NCBI RefSeq assembly: GCF_002798405.1
Contig: NZ_PGGV01000037.1
Span: forward strand, 433,288 to 497,287
Origin: Glycomyces xiaoerkulensis
GTDB taxonomy: Bacteria > Actinomycetota > Actinomycetes > Mycobacteriales > Micromonosporaceae
Reading direction: 5' to 3'
DNA: 64,000 bases
The position numbers and the translations under genes are program-made. Shown one piece after another: positions 51,861 through 60,313 of the stretch. How positions within the stretch are numbered: the stretch's first letter is position 1; every line of letters begins with the position of its first letter. The notes beneath the pieces were generated by a model, which was not told the DNA's origin, searched no databases, and saw only the letters and a program-made list of their open reading frames with translations.

Positions 51861-51883
51861 CGAGTGATCTCGATTTTATCGAT
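51850..51883. promoter_or_regulatory. 34-bp near-perfect palindromic operator over the -10 region
   Basis: The arms ATCGATAATATCGAG (51850-51864) and CTCGATTTTATCGAT (51869-51883) are inverted copies differing at one base, around a TGAT spacer. The element overlaps the -10 hexamer and predicted start site of the arabinanase gene, the usual place for a repressor such as a LacI-, GntR- or ROK-type sugar regulator. Each arm itself contains two ATCGA-type half-sites. No regulator gene lies beside it, so the binding protein is unknown. It is strikingly A/T-rich against its surroundings. Confidence 0.75.
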
Positions 51884-51905
51884 CAAGTGACTCAGGAGTC
51901 TTCCC

Positions 51906-53426
51906 ATGAGACGAAAACGAGCCGCACTGCTCGCCGGGCTCGCTGCCACGGTGATCGCGGCCGCCGGACTGGCGTTCCTCAACCCGGCATCGAGCAACGC
52001 CGCCGTCGCCCCCGGGACCTGGTACACGGTCACCAGCGACCATTCGGGGCTGGCCTGGGACATCAGCGGCCAGTCCACCCAACCGGGCGCCGAGCTCGTC
52101 CAGCAGAACGCCAGCGGAGCCGAGAGCCAGCAGTTCCGGTTCCTCGACGCCGGCGACGGCTACTACGCGATCCAGGTCCGCCACTCCGAGATGGTGCTGG
52201 ACGTGTGGGAGTGGAACGCCGACAACGGCGCCACGATCGCCCAGTACGACGACGTGGGCGGGACCAACCAGCAGTGGTCGGTGACCGAGCACGACGACGG
52301 CACCCACTCCTTCATCAACCGCTTCTCCGAGAAGGCCCTCGACCTCTGGGACTGGTCGACCACCCCCGGCGACCGCATCTCCCAGTACGACAGCACCGGC
52401 TCGGCCGTCCAGCGGTGGCATCTCGAGCCGGCCGGCCAGGGCCCCACGGACCCTGAGCCGACCGACCCCGAGCCGACCGACCCCGGTCCCGGCGACCCCG
52501 GTCCCGGCGACTGCGAGGCCTCCCCGTCGCAGCCTGCGGGACTGGGCGGCGACCTGGGCACGCACGACCCGGCCCTGTGGGCCGGCTGCGCCGGCGAGGA
52601 CTGGTACGTCTTCGCCACCGGCGACGGCCGCATCGGCGACGGGAACATCCCGGTCCGCCGCTCCACCGACGAGGGCCGGTCGTGGCAGTCGATCGGCACG
52701 ATCTGGAACACCAAGCCCGCCTGGATCTCCCAGGAGATCCCCGGTGTGGACAACCTGTGGGCGCCCGAGATCCACTACGACGCCTCGCAGGACAGGTACT
52801 ACCTGTACTACTCGGCCTCGACCTTCGGGGCCCAGCGGTCGCTGATCGGGCTGGCCACCAACGACTCGCTCGGCGCCTCGGGCTGGGTCGACGAGGGCAT
52901 CGTGTTCCAGTCGTACGAGGGCGACCCCTACAACGCCATCGACCCGAACATCATCGTCGACGGCTCCGGCACGCACTGGATGGTGTACGGATCCTGGTGG
53001 GAAGGCATCCACATCCTCGAGCTGGACTGGCCCTCGGGCAAGCCCGCGGACGGTGCGCAGCCGATCCGCCTGGCCACCAAGGGCGGCGGCATCGAAGGGG
53101 CCTCGATGACCCGGCACGGCGACTACTACTACCTGTTCGTCTCGCTGGGCCAGTGCTGCGAGGGCGCCGACTCCACCTACCAGATCGCGGTGGGCCGCTC
53201 CGCCTCCCCGACCGGACCGTTCCTCGACGCGAACGGGGTCGACATGCGCGACGGCGGCGGCACGGTCGTCCTCGGCTCCCACGGGAACTACGTCGCCACC
53301 GGAGGCCAATCCATCCACAGAGGCCTCATGGCGTACCACTCGTACCACCAGAACGGGAGCTTCAGCCTCGGCATCGAGCAGATCGAGTGGAGCGCCTCCG
53401 GCTGGCCGGTGCTCAACGGCGGTTGA
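51906..53426 (+). CDS. Secreted GH43 arabinanase with ricin-type lectin domain
   Basis: A 506-residue protein behind CAGGAG. A signal peptide (about 1-32) precedes a ricin-B/CBM13-like beta-trefoil at about 34-178 with Q-x-W/F-type repeats (SQQFRFLDAGDGYYAIQ, NQQWSVTEHDDGTHSF). A PTDPEPTDP/PGPGDP linker then leads to a five-bladed GH43 domain from about 205. Catalytic candidates are Asp in LGTHDPALW, Asp in YNAIDPNIIVD and Glu in GGGIEGASM. The motif order matches endo-alpha-1,5-L-arabinanases, which cut arabinan side chains of pectin. Expression is probably controlled by the palindromic operator. Part of the lectin-coding DNA is identical to the next gene. Confidence 0.9.
   Translation: MRRKRAALLAGLAATVIAAAGLAFLNPASSNAAVAPGTWYTVTSDHSGLAWDISGQSTQPGAELVQQNASGAESQQFRFLDAGDGYYAIQVRHSEMVLDVWEWNADNGATIAQYDDVGGTNQQWSVTEHDDGTHSFINRFSEKALDLWDWSTTPGDRISQYDSTGSAVQRWHLEPAGQGPTDPEPTDPEPTDPGPGDPGPGDCEASPSQPAGLGGDLGTHDPALWAGCAGEDWYVFATGDGRIGDGNIPVRRSTDEGRSWQSIGTIWNTKPAWISQEIPGVDNLWAPEIHYDASQDRYYLYYSASTFGAQRSLIGLATNDSLGASGWVDEGIVFQSYEGDPYNAIDPNIIVDGSGTHWMVYGSWWEGIHILELDWPSGKPADGAQPIRLATKGGGIEGASMTRHGDYYYLFVSLGQCCEGADSTYQIAVGRSASPTGPFLDANGVDMRDGGGTVVLGSHGNYVATGGQSIHRGLMAYHSYHQNGSFSLGIEQIEWSASGWPVLNGG
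52263..52391 (+). repeat. 129-bp segment identical to 53901-54029 (copy 1)
   Basis: The DNA encoding the last third of the lectin domain is identical, base for base, to the corresponding part of the second GH43 gene, while flanking lectin sequence differs. It encodes the block from TNQQWSVTEHD to GDRISQYD. Confidence 0.85.
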
Positions 53427-53470
53427 GGACCTGAAACTGGGCCTCGACGCCGACCGACCTTCCTCCCTTC

Positions 53471-53499
53471 GGGACGCCCCGACGCCTCCGGGGCGTCCC
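53471..53499 (+). terminator. Hairpin between the two GH43 genes
   Basis: GGGACGCCCC (53471-53480) pairs perfectly with GGGGCGTCCC (53490-53499) around a 9-base loop. There is no U-tract, so it may only reduce read-through into the second GH43 gene, which has its own AGGAG ribosome binding site. Confidence 0.7.
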
Positions 53500-53534
53500 A
53501 CCCCGATAGTTCATCAACCCCGTAGGAGACCCTC

Positions 53535-55016
53535 ATGAGAATCCGATTCAAACGGGCCCGCCTGCTCATCGCGGGCCTGCTCGCGGCGGCCGTGGCCGGT
53601 GCCGGCCTGGTCGCCGCCTCCACCGCGCCCGCGCAGGCGGCCGTCCAGACCGGCCAGTGGTACGTCATCACCAGCGCCCACTCCGGGCTCGCCCTCGACT
53701 TCCAGAACGACTCGCAGGACACCGGCGCCGGGCTCGTCCAGTGGGACCGCCTCGACGACCAGAGCCAGCAGTTCCGCTTCGTCGACTCCGGCGACGGCTA
53801 CTACCGCATCGAGGCCCGCCACTCGGGGCTGGTCCTGGACGTGTTCGAGTGGAACGCCGACAACGGCGCCGACATCGTGCAGTGGACCGATGTCGACGGC
53901 ACCAACCAGCAGTGGTCGGTGACCGAGCACGACGACGGCACCCACTCCTTCATCAACCGCTTCTCCGAGAAGGCCCTCGACCTCTGGGACTGGTCGACCA
54001 CCCCCGGCGACCGCATCTCCCAGTACGACTACACCGGCGCGGACGTGCAGAAGTGGCACCTGAACCCGGTCGACGGCGGCGGGTCCGACGAGGACACGCT
54101 CACCAATCCGATCCGCAGCAACGGCGCCGACCCGTGGCTGGAGTACTGGGACGGCTACTACTACATGTCCACCACCACCTGGGACTCGACGGTCATCATG
54201 CGCCGCGCGGCCACTCTGGAGGGACTCAAGACCGCCTCGGACACGGTCGTCTGGGACGACGCCGACGTGCCCGACCGCTGCTGCAGCCACTGGGCGCCGG
54301 AGTTCCACCGGATCGACGGCACCTGGTACCTGATGTACACCTCGGGCTTCTCCCAGACCGACCTCGACGGCCAGAAACTCCACGTGCTGCGCTCGACCGG
54401 CGACACCCCGATGGGACCCTATGAGTTCATGGGCACTCCGCTGCCGAACCAGTGGAACATCGACGGCTCGTACCTCGAGGTGAACGGGCAGTTGTACCTG
54501 CTGTGGAGCGAATGGATCGGGTCCGACCAGACCGTCCGCATCGCGGCGATGTCCAATCCGTGGACGGTGACCGGCTCGCACGCGACCATCTCGAGCCCCA
54601 CGCACGACTGGGAGGTGCAGGGCTCCCGCGTGAACGAGGCCGCGGCCGTGCTCCAGCACGGCGGTCGGACCTTCGTGACCTACTCGGCCTCCTCGTGCGA
54701 CACCCCCGACTACAAGCTGGGGCTGCTCGAGCTGACCGGCTCGGACCCGCTGTCGGCATCGTCGTGGACCAAGACCCCGACGCCGGTGTTCCAATCGGCC
54801 AACGGCGTCTACGGCACGGCCCACAACGGCTTCTTCACCTCGCCCGACGGCAGTGAGCACTGGCTGGTCTACCACGGCAACCCGTCCCCGAGCGACGGCT
54901 GCGGCTCGACCCGCGAGACCTACGTCCAGCCGTTCACGTTCGGCCCCGACGGCACCCCGGACTTCGGGGAGCCGGTCGGCCGAGGCGTGGAGATCCCGGC
55001 CCCGTCCGGGGAATGA
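53535..55016 (+). CDS. Secreted GH43-type arabinofuranosidase with ricin-type lectin domain
   Basis: A 493-residue protein behind TAGGAG. A signal peptide of about 36 residues ends APAQA, and a beta-trefoil lectin (about 38-178) follows, very similar to that of the preceding gene. The catalytic domain starts near 188 with TNPIRSNGADPWLEYWDG, the family's first Asp, then CCSHWAPEFHRIDGTWYLMY and NIDGSYLEVNGQLYLLW, where Asp and Glu fit the catalytic positions. This order resembles the GH43 branch with alpha-L-arabinofuranosidase activity, which would complement the arabinanase. No separate operator was found upstream, so it may depend on read-through from the first gene. Confidence 0.88.
   Translation: MRIRFKRARLLIAGLLAAAVAGAGLVAASTAPAQAAVQTGQWYVITSAHSGLALDFQNDSQDTGAGLVQWDRLDDQSQQFRFVDSGDGYYRIEARHSGLVLDVFEWNADNGADIVQWTDVDGTNQQWSVTEHDDGTHSFINRFSEKALDLWDWSTTPGDRISQYDYTGADVQKWHLNPVDGGGSDEDTLTNPIRSNGADPWLEYWDGYYYMSTTTWDSTVIMRRAATLEGLKTASDTVVWDDADVPDRCCSHWAPEFHRIDGTWYLMYTSGFSQTDLDGQKLHVLRSTGDTPMGPYEFMGTPLPNQWNIDGSYLEVNGQLYLLWSEWIGSDQTVRIAAMSNPWTVTGSHATISSPTHDWEVQGSRVNEAAAVLQHGGRTFVTYSASSCDTPDYKLGLLELTGSDPLSASSWTKTPTPVFQSANGVYGTAHNGFFTSPDGSEHWLVYHGNPSPSDGCGSTRETYVQPFTFGPDGTPDFGEPVGRGVEIPAPSGE
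53901..54029 (+). repeat. 129-bp segment identical to 52263-52391 (copy 2)
   Basis: Second copy of the identical lectin-coding tract. The surrounding lectin-coding sequence matches only partly, which suggests recent gene conversion or a recent exchange limited to this block. Confidence 0.85.
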
Positions 55017-55029
55017 TCCTGTGAACGGA

Positions 55030-55060
55030 GGGCCGCGGTCCTATCGGATCGCGGCCCTTT
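55030..55060 (+). terminator. Rho-independent terminator after the GH43 pair
   Basis: GGGCCGCGGTCC (55030-55041) and GGATCGCGGCCC (55046-55057) pair with one G-T wobble around TATC, followed by TTTC. It lies between the GH43 gene and the convergent glnR. Confidence 0.85.
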
Positions 55061-55075
55061 CGCGTCCGCGGCGGC

Positions 55076-55798
55076 TCAGACGTCGACCTTCTGGGGCTTC
55101 GGGTCGCTCTCGCGGAGCTTGTCGGGCGGCGGGGCCACGAACTTGTAGCCGACCTGGCGGACCGTGCCGATCATCGACTCGTGCTCGCTGCCGAGCTTGG
55201 CGCGCAGGCGGCGGATGTGGACGTCAACGGTGCGGGTGCCGCCGAAGTAGTCGTAGCCCCACACCTCGCGCAGCAACTGCTCGCGGGTGAACACGCGCCC
55301 CGGGTGCTGCGCCAGGTAGCGCAGCAGCTCGAACTCCTTGTAGGTGAGGTCGAGCGGCTGGCCCTTGAGCTTGGCGGCGTACGTGTCGGGGTCGACGGTG
55401 AGATCGCCGGCGCGGATCACCGCCGGACCGGCCGCGGCGGCGGCGCTGGGCTTGCCGGTGGCCAGGCGCAGCCGGGCCTCGATCTCGGCGGGCCCCGAAC
55501 TCGCCAGGAGGAAGTCGTCGACGCCCCAGTCGGCCTGGAGCGCCGCCAGTCCGGCCTCGGTGACGATGCCGAACAGCGGCACGGTCAGCCCGGTGGCCTG
55601 CAGGACTCGGCAGGTGGCCCGAGCGTCCGCCAGATCGCTGCGGGCGTCGACCAGCACCGCATCCGGGCTGGGACCGCTCAGCAGCGCCCGAACGTCGCGT
55701 CCGGCGTAGCGGGCACGGTGGGGCAGCAGCTCGAGCGAGGGCAGGATCGATTCAGGGGACTCCGGAACCGGGTTCGAGGTGAGGATCAGGATTTCCAC
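55076..55798 (-). CDS. glnR: Nitrogen regulator GlnR (atypical OmpR-family response regulator)
   Basis: A 240-residue protein from GTG 55796-55798 behind GGAGG. The receiver-like domain (about 1-115) has [13 protein letters not shown] and [21 protein letters not shown], matching GlnR proteins, whose receiver lacks a full phosphorylation pocket and works without a cognate kinase. The winged-helix domain (about 130-225) is nearly textbook: [40 protein letters not shown] and [18 protein letters not shown]. GlnR controls nitrogen assimilation genes such as glnA, amtB and nas/nir. A short acidic C-terminal tail follows. The neighbouring DUF2993, rhodanese and DUF1416 genes are also near glnR in Streptomyces, as far as I recall. 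Confidence 0.93.
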   Translation of the reverse strand: MEILILTSNPVPESPESILPSLELLPHRARYAGRDVRALLSGPSPDAVLVDARSDLADARATCRVLQATGLTVPLFGIVTEAGLAALQADWGVDDFLLASSGPAEIEARLRLATGKPSAAAAAGPAVIRAGDLTVDPDTYAAKLKGQPLDLTYKEFELLRYLAQHPGRVFTREQLLREVWGYDYFGGTRTVDVHIRRLRAKLGSEHESMIGTVRQVGYKFVAPPPDKLRESDPKPQKVDV

Positions 55799-56050
55799 GG
55801 TGGTCCTCCGCTGTTCTTGAGCACGCTCGGCCGACGAATCCCGACGTCGGCGGCGGGCGGCATGACAGACGGTAGGTGGAGTCTCGGATAAGTGTAAACG
55901 GCACTCGGCCAAAAGGCCAGTTTCACCCACCGGAAACCTCACCATGCAACGAAACCGTTGTGCGGGTCCGGCGGCGCGCCGCGGCCGACACCGCCACGTA
56001 CGGGTACGAAGGTGAGCGTCGCTTGGGAGCCTTGCCGTAGGCTGTCCATC

Positions 56051-57208
56051 GTGTCGTACAGGCGACCCGATGAGAGCTGGGGCTACGAACCGCGCGACGT
56101 ATTCCCCCGCCGTGACGGGCACGAACGGGGAGGACCGCGGTCCGCAGGCGGGGACGCCCCTTGGGCCGGGCGGCGGCCCGGCGGGCCCGAATGGCGCGAC
56201 GAGCCCTCCGCCGAGCGGCCCGCCGGAGGCGGGCACCGCCGCGAACCCGAGGACGCCGACGCCGCCCCAGGCACCGGTGCGTCCCGGCTCCCCGCCGGAC
56301 TGCGCCGCCTGCTGCCCTCCTTCCCCGCCCGGCGGGTCGGCGGGACCGACGGGGCCGAGGCGCCCGGAGCGGCCGAAGACCACACCATGCCCCCGCCGAG
56401 CCCGCGGTGGCACTACCGGCTGCCGCCGCTGGCGGCCACCGTCGTCATCGCCGCCGGACTCGTCCTCGGAGCGCAGCTCGAGCGACCCGTCTACGCCGCC
56501 GGCATCGGCGTCCTGCAACTGGCCATGCTCGCCACCGTCACCTGGACCCGCCGCATCACCGGGGCCTGGGTGCCGCTGGCGACCGGCGCCGTCCTGGCCG
56601 CGGCGGCCGACTGGGCGGCGATCTCCTGGACGCCGGTGTCCCTGCTGCCGATCACGGTCCTGCTCGCGGCCGCCTTTCCGGCTGCGGTGTTCGCCCAGCT
56701 CTTCCGGCGCGACCACGCCGGGGTCATCGAGAACCTCGGCTTCACGATGCTGGTGTGCATCGCCGTCGCCGGCTACACCTCCTATATAGCGCTCTCGCGC
56801 CTGGGCGCGGCCCCGCCCGCCATGTACTCAGCGGTCGTCGCCGCCGGGACCGGCATCCTCGCCGCGCGCGCCGTCGACCTGGTCATGCCCGACCCCCGCA
56901 TCAACCGCCAGGTCACCCGCGGCGCCTTCGGCATCGTCATCGGCACCATGTGCGGGACGGCCTCGGCCGCGTACGCCGGCATGGTCATCGAGGGCCCCGA
57001 ACCCCGCAACGCCGCCGTCGGCGGCCTGCTGGTCGCCCTCACCGCGGTCCTGGTCGACCTGGCCTGCGCCTACCTCTCGGCCGCCCGCCGCATCGACGGC
57101 GACGGCACCGCCCCCCAGCCCGTGATCGACGTATCGGGGCCGGTCCTCGCGTTCGCCCTGTCCGGCCCGGTCGTGTATCTGTTGAGTGCCTACTACATCA
57201 TCGACTAA
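56051..57208 (+). CDS. Polytopic membrane protein with disordered N-terminus
   Basis: A 385-residue protein from GTG 56051 ([18 protein letters not shown]); upstream in-frame starts would add an unlikely Arg/Pro-rich extension. Residues 1-115 are charged, Gly/Pro/Arg-rich and probably cytoplasmic. Seven or eight transmembrane helices follow between about 125 and 383 with few polar loops. Small residues and conserved-looking prolines are frequent, but I recognise no transporter signature. It lies 14 bases upstream of the DUF2993 gene, and the two probably form an operon. Confidence 0.8.
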   Translation: MSYRRPDESWGYEPRDVFPRRDGHERGGPRSAGGDAPWAGRRPGGPEWRDEPSAERPAGGGHRREPEDADAAPGTGASRLPAGLRRLLPSFPARRVGGTDGAEAPGAAEDHTMPPPSPRWHYRLPPLAATVVIAAGLVLGAQLERPVYAAGIGVLQLAMLATVTWTRRITGAWVPLATGAVLAAAADWAAISWTPVSLLPITVLLAAAFPAAVFAQLFRRDHAGVIENLGFTMLVCIAVAGYTSYIALSRLGAAPPAMYSAVVAAGTGILAARAVDLVMPDPRINRQVTRGAFGIVIGTMCGTASAAYAGMVIEGPEPRNAAVGGLLVALTAVLVDLACAYLSAARRIDGDGTAPQPVIDVSGPVLAFALSGPVVYLLSAYYIID

Positions 57209-57222
57209 CTGGAGACCACCCC

Positions 57223-57960
57223 GTGGGCAAGTTCCTCCGCGTTCTCCGCATCATCGTCATCGTCCTGGTCATCGTCGTCGGCCTGGCCGCCCTCGGCGAT
57301 CGGGTCGCGAACGCGGTCGCCGAACGCGCCGTAGCCGACCGGGTGGCCGACACCGCCGCCTCGTACGGCGCCCACTCCCAGCAGGGCCCCGACGTGACCA
57401 TCCACGGCTGGCCCTTCGCCACCCAGGCATGGAACGGCGAGTTCGGCCAAATCGACATCGAGCTGCGCGAGGTCGGCGCCGAGGGCCTGCGCTTCCCCGA
57501 GCTCGACCTGATCGCCCACGATGTGGACGCCGACTGGCGCGAATTCCTCGACGGCAACCGGCAGGTCACCGCCGCGACCGTCGACGCCGAAGGCACGATC
57601 GCGCTCGACTCCCTCTCCAGCCTGGTCGACGACTTCGTCGACTTCGACATGACCGTCGCCGACGGCGGCGAAGTGCGGATCGAGGCCACCGCCGAGGCCG
57701 CCGGCCAGGAGATCAGCGTCTCCGGCTCCGGCCAGATCGCGCTCGTCGACGGGGCCCTGGAGATCGTCACCGGCGCCTTCGAACTGGTCGAGGGGGCCCT
57801 GCCCCCGGGCGGCCAGGAGCTGCTCGAGCAGTACCGCTCGCAACTCAACACCAGGCTCGACCTGCCCGATCTGCCCTACGGCATCGAGCTGACCGAGATC
57901 GAGTTCACCGAGAACACGATGCGGGTCACCGGCTCGGCCGACGACGTCGTCCTCGCCTGA
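57223..57960 (+). CDS. DUF2993 (LmeA-like) envelope protein
   Basis: A 245-residue protein from GTG 57223 behind TGGAGA. An N-terminal helix (about 5-25) is a signal anchor or uncleaved signal. The rest fits DUF2993: GPDVTIHGWPFATQAWNGEF at about 53-72, then alternating strands and helices with SGSGQIALVDGALEI and a C-terminal DLPYGIELTEIEFTENTMRV. DUF2993 proteins such as mycobacterial LmeA act in the periplasm on lipoglycans and have a lipid-binding tubular fold. The exact role here is unknown. It precedes the cysteine-leader/sseA unit. Confidence 0.88.
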   Translation: MGKFLRVLRIIVIVLVIVVGLAALGDRVANAVAERAVADRVADTAASYGAHSQQGPDVTIHGWPFATQAWNGEFGQIDIELREVGAEGLRFPELDLIAHDVDADWREFLDGNRQVTAATVDAEGTIALDSLSSLVDDFVDFDMTVADGGEVRIEATAEAAGQEISVSGSGQIALVDGALEIVTGAFELVEGALPPGGQELLEQYRSQLNTRLDLPDLPYGIELTEIEFTENTMRVTGSADDVVLA

Positions 57961-58035
57961 CGCGCCCGGCCCGGGCCGTACCGCATGGCGAGAGGGGTGT
58001 GGTCACAGGCCGGGATGTCTGCTAGCGTTCAGCCC

Positions 58036-58113
58036 ATGCGCAAGCCGATGCTCACCAAGCGGCGCGCGATCGACTTCTGCAGGATCGCGACCACGCTCTG
58101 TCGAATGTCCTAG
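58036..58113 (+). CDS. Ms5788A-family cysteine leader peptide
   Basis: A 25-residue open frame containing LTKRRAIDFCR and ending in a Cys-Arg-Met-Ser tail, with Cys at residues 15 and 22. The LTKRRAvDlCR pattern is that of leader peptides found upstream of thiosulfate sulfurtransferase/DUF1416 operons in mycobacteria and streptomycetes (Ms5788A-type). There, slow translation at Cys codons when cysteine is scarce alters downstream expression. TAGCGT at 58023-58028 ends 7 bases before the ATG, so the message may be leaderless, as in mycobacterial examples. A 7-bp stem begins at the stop codon. The downstream gene content makes the assignment strong. Confidence 0.82.
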   Translation: MRKPMLTKRRAIDFCRIATTLCRMS

Positions 58114-58310
58114 GCGGCTAGCCTGCGGGCAGCCGCCATGCGGCCCAGCGTGCGCAAATCTCCAAGAGCAAGGCTCCATACTCCCAGGCACCGATCCGGC
58201 CTGGATTCTCCCTGCTCGACCAGCTCCACTCCCGCACGAGGGGCCACGCTGTCGAACCCGGTAAGCAGACCGAATTCAGTCATACCCACTTACTCAGGAG
58301 AGAACCCAAC
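58114..58310 (+). promoter_or_regulatory. Leader region and attenuator-like stem before sseA
   Basis: GGCGGCT (58113-58119) and AGCCGCC (58131-58137) form a perfect 7-bp stem starting at the last base of the leader stop codon. A ribosome paused at the Cys codons could influence it. No U-tract follows, so control may work through termination factors or by exposing downstream RNA. The remaining 170 bases hold no gene; the sseA ribosome binding site AGGAGAG is at its end. Confidence 0.55.
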
Positions 58311-59162
58311 ATGGCTCGTGAAGACGTGCTGGTCACCGCCGACTGGGCGGAAGAAAACCTCGACACCCCCGGCGTGGTGTTCGTGGAGGTCGACGAAGAC
58401 ACCTCCGCCTACGACTCCGGCCACATCAAGGGTGCGATCAAGCTCGACTGGAAGGAAGACCTCCAGGACCCGATCCGCCGCGACTTCGTCAACCAGGAGC
58501 AGTTCTCGCAGCTCCTCGGCGAGCGCGGCATCTCCAACGACGACACCGTCGTCCTCTACGGCGGCAACAACAACTGGTTCGCCGCCTACGCCTACTGGTA
58601 CTTCAAGCTGTACGGCCACCAGAACGTGAAGCTGCTCGACGGCGGCCGCAAGAAGTGGGAGCTCGACGCCCGCGAACTGGTCACCGACAAGCCGAAGCGG
58701 GAGGCCACCGCCTACGTCGCCAAGCCGCAGGACGACTCCATCCGCGCCCTGCGCGACGAGGTCGTTGCCGCGATCGACGCCAAGAACCTCATCGACGTCC
58801 GCTCGCCCGACGAGTACGCCGGGCGCCTGCTCGCCCCGGCGCACCTGCCCCAGGAGCAGAGCCAGCGCGGCGGCCACATTCCCACCGCGCTGAGCGTGCC
58901 GTGGAGCAAGGCCGCCAACGAGGACGGCACCTTCAAGTCCAACGAGGAGCTGCGCGAGATCTACGTGCAGGAGGCGGGGCTCGACGAGTCCAAGCCGACC
59001 ATCGCGTACTGCCGCATCGGCGAGCGCTCGAGCCACACCTGGTTCGCGCTGCGCGAGCTCCTCGGCTACGAGGACGTGAAGAACTACGACGGCTCGTGGA
59101 CCGAGTACGGCTCGCTGGTGGGCGTGCCGATCGCGCTCGGCGACGAGCCCGGCACCAAGTAG
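58311..59162 (+). CDS. sseA: Thiosulfate sulfurtransferase (rhodanese), SseA/CysA type
   Basis: A 283-residue protein with two rhodanese domains. The first (about 1-140) is inactive and structural. The second (about 150-283) has DVRSPDEYAGRL and the active-site loop YCRIGERS, with the catalytic Cys near residue 230. It moves sulfane sulfur from thiosulfate or 3-mercaptopyruvate to an acceptor. The CRIGERS loop is characteristic of the actinobacterial CysA2/SseA branch. It is followed 29 bases later by DUF1416 and preceded by the cysteine leader peptide, a conserved unit connected with sulfur and cysteine metabolism. Confidence 0.94.
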   Translation: MAREDVLVTADWAEENLDTPGVVFVEVDEDTSAYDSGHIKGAIKLDWKEDLQDPIRRDFVNQEQFSQLLGERGISNDDTVVLYGGNNNWFAAYAYWYFKLYGHQNVKLLDGGRKKWELDARELVTDKPKREATAYVAKPQDDSIRALRDEVVAAIDAKNLIDVRSPDEYAGRLLAPAHLPQEQSQRGGHIPTALSVPWSKAANEDGTFKSNEELREIYVQEAGLDESKPTIAYCRIGERSSHTWFALRELLGYEDVKNYDGSWTEYGSLVGVPIALGDEPGTK

Positions 59163-59191
59163 CCCGGCGACGGTAGAGGAAGGAATTTCCC

Positions 59192-59506
59192 ATGGCTGCA
59201 GACGGTTGCGGAGCACCGGCCCAGGACACCGCCCTGCCGGCGTCGGTTGACATCGAGAAGGAGACCGTGCTGACCGGAACGGTGGTGAACGAGGAGGGCG
59301 AGTCCGTGCAGGGCGCGTACGTGCGCCTGCTGGACGGCTCCGGCGAGTTCACCGCCGAGGTGGTGACCGGCGAGAACGGCCAGTTCCGGTTCTTCGCCGC
59401 TCCGGGCGCGTGGACGCTGCGGGCGCTCTCGCGCTTCGGCGACGCCACCGGCGAGGTCGAGGCCTCGCTGGGCCTCAACGAGACCAAGCTTTCGGTGAGC
59501 CGCTGA
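59192..59506 (+). CDS. DUF1416 protein (SseC-like)
   Basis: A 104-residue protein with GAPAQ in its Cys-containing start (DGCGAPAQDTALP) and a single beta-sandwich domain (TVVNEEGESVQGAYVRLLD ... FFAAPGAWTLRALSRFGD), matching DUF1416, a transthyretin/CNA-B-like fold. The gene is next to sseA in nearly all genomes that carry it, and a ribosome binding site GAGGAAGG lies between them. It is thought to assist the sulfurtransferase, but its mechanism is not known to me. The unit ends at a strong terminator. Confidence 0.92.
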   Translation: MAADGCGAPAQDTALPASVDIEKETVLTGTVVNEEGESVQGAYVRLLDGSGEFTAEVVTGENGQFRFFAAPGAWTLRALSRFGDATGEVEASLGLNETKLSVSR

Positions 59507-59539
59507 GACCGACCGGGTAGTTCAGCTCACCCAGTCCGG

Positions 59540-59573
59540 AAGGGGCGGGCCGCGTAGGCGGCCCGCCCCTTTG
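59540..59573 (+). terminator. Strong terminator after sseA-DUF1416
   Basis: AAGGGGCGGGCCGC (59540-59553) pairs perfectly with GCGGCCCGCCCCTT (59558-59571) around GTAG, followed by TT. The 14-bp perfect stem makes it very stable. Confidence 0.9.
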
Positions 59574-59614
59574 CCGTCGCCGCGGCCGCGAACCGGTCGG
59601 CGGCCCGAGAATCG

Positions 59615-60313
59615 ATGGGGGAGACTGGGGTGGTGTTCTCGAACCTGTCCCCCGCCTGGCGCCGAAGGTTGCGGGCCATCGTCGTCGCCTGGGCGGTGCT
59701 GCTGGTGGCGGCGGCGTTCTTCGCGTCGGGGGCGACCGTGCGGGAGCAGGCCGACGCCGCCGAGGGGCGGACGGCGGCCGACGCGGCCGTCGGGGTGGCG
59801 GCCTCGGCGCTCGCCGGGAGCGCGTTCCCGTTCTCGGTCGGACCGGCGGCGGCGACCGCCTGCGACCTGACGCCGGTGCGGGGCGGGGTGAACTTCCAGC
59901 GGCACTTCGAGGTGGCCACCGACGAGCCGGAGGCGGCCTTCGAGCAGGCAAGCGCGGCGCTGGCCGGGCACTTCGGGGTCGACCGGCCGGGGCGGTCGGG
60001 TCATTGGCGGTTCACCGGCGGGGACTTCCTCACGGTGAGTCTGCACGTCGACCGGGAAGGGGCCTCGCCCGGCCTGCGCGGCTCGGTCTCGACCGGCTGC
60101 CGGCCCGAGGGGGCCGCCGTCGGTTCGGTGACTCCGGCGGAGCGGCCGGACTGGGTCGCGCTCGCGGAGTCCCGTCCGGGGCGGGACGTGGCCGGGGCCC
60201 GGATCAGGGGCTACGGGCGGGTCGAGTGCGCCCGCGGCGGCGCGGTCGAGACGTGGTGGTGGGACGTGGGCGGCGACGAGCTGCTCGCCTCGACCGAGGA
60301 CCGCTGCGATTGA
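59615..60313 (+). CDS. Single-TM protein with extracellular domain, unknown function
   Basis: A 232-residue protein; GTG 59630, better spaced from GGGGGAGA, would remove five residues. A basic N-terminus and a transmembrane helix or signal at about 17-40 (AIVVAWAVLLVAAAFFASGA) are followed by an extracellular domain with three Cys (TACDLTPVRGG, STGCRPEG, DRCD at the end). A fourth Cys in GRVECARGG allows two disulfides. The stop is adjacent to the stop of the convergent nuoD gene. No known domain is recognised. Confidence 0.75.
   Translation: MGETGVVFSNLSPAWRRRLRAIVVAWAVLLVAAAFFASGATVREQADAAEGRTAADAAVGVAASALAGSAFPFSVGPAAATACDLTPVRGGVNFQRHFEVATDEPEAAFEQASAALAGHFGVDRPGRSGHWRFTGGDFLTVSLHVDREGASPGLRGSVSTGCRPEGAAVGSVTPAERPDWVALAESRPGRDVAGARIRGYGRVECARGGAVETWWWDVGGDELLASTEDRCD

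Noticed and set aside
55076..55798. A generic phosphorylation-dependent two-component response regulator
   Set aside because: The receiver sequence and winged helix match GlnR closely and no histidine kinase is adjacent.
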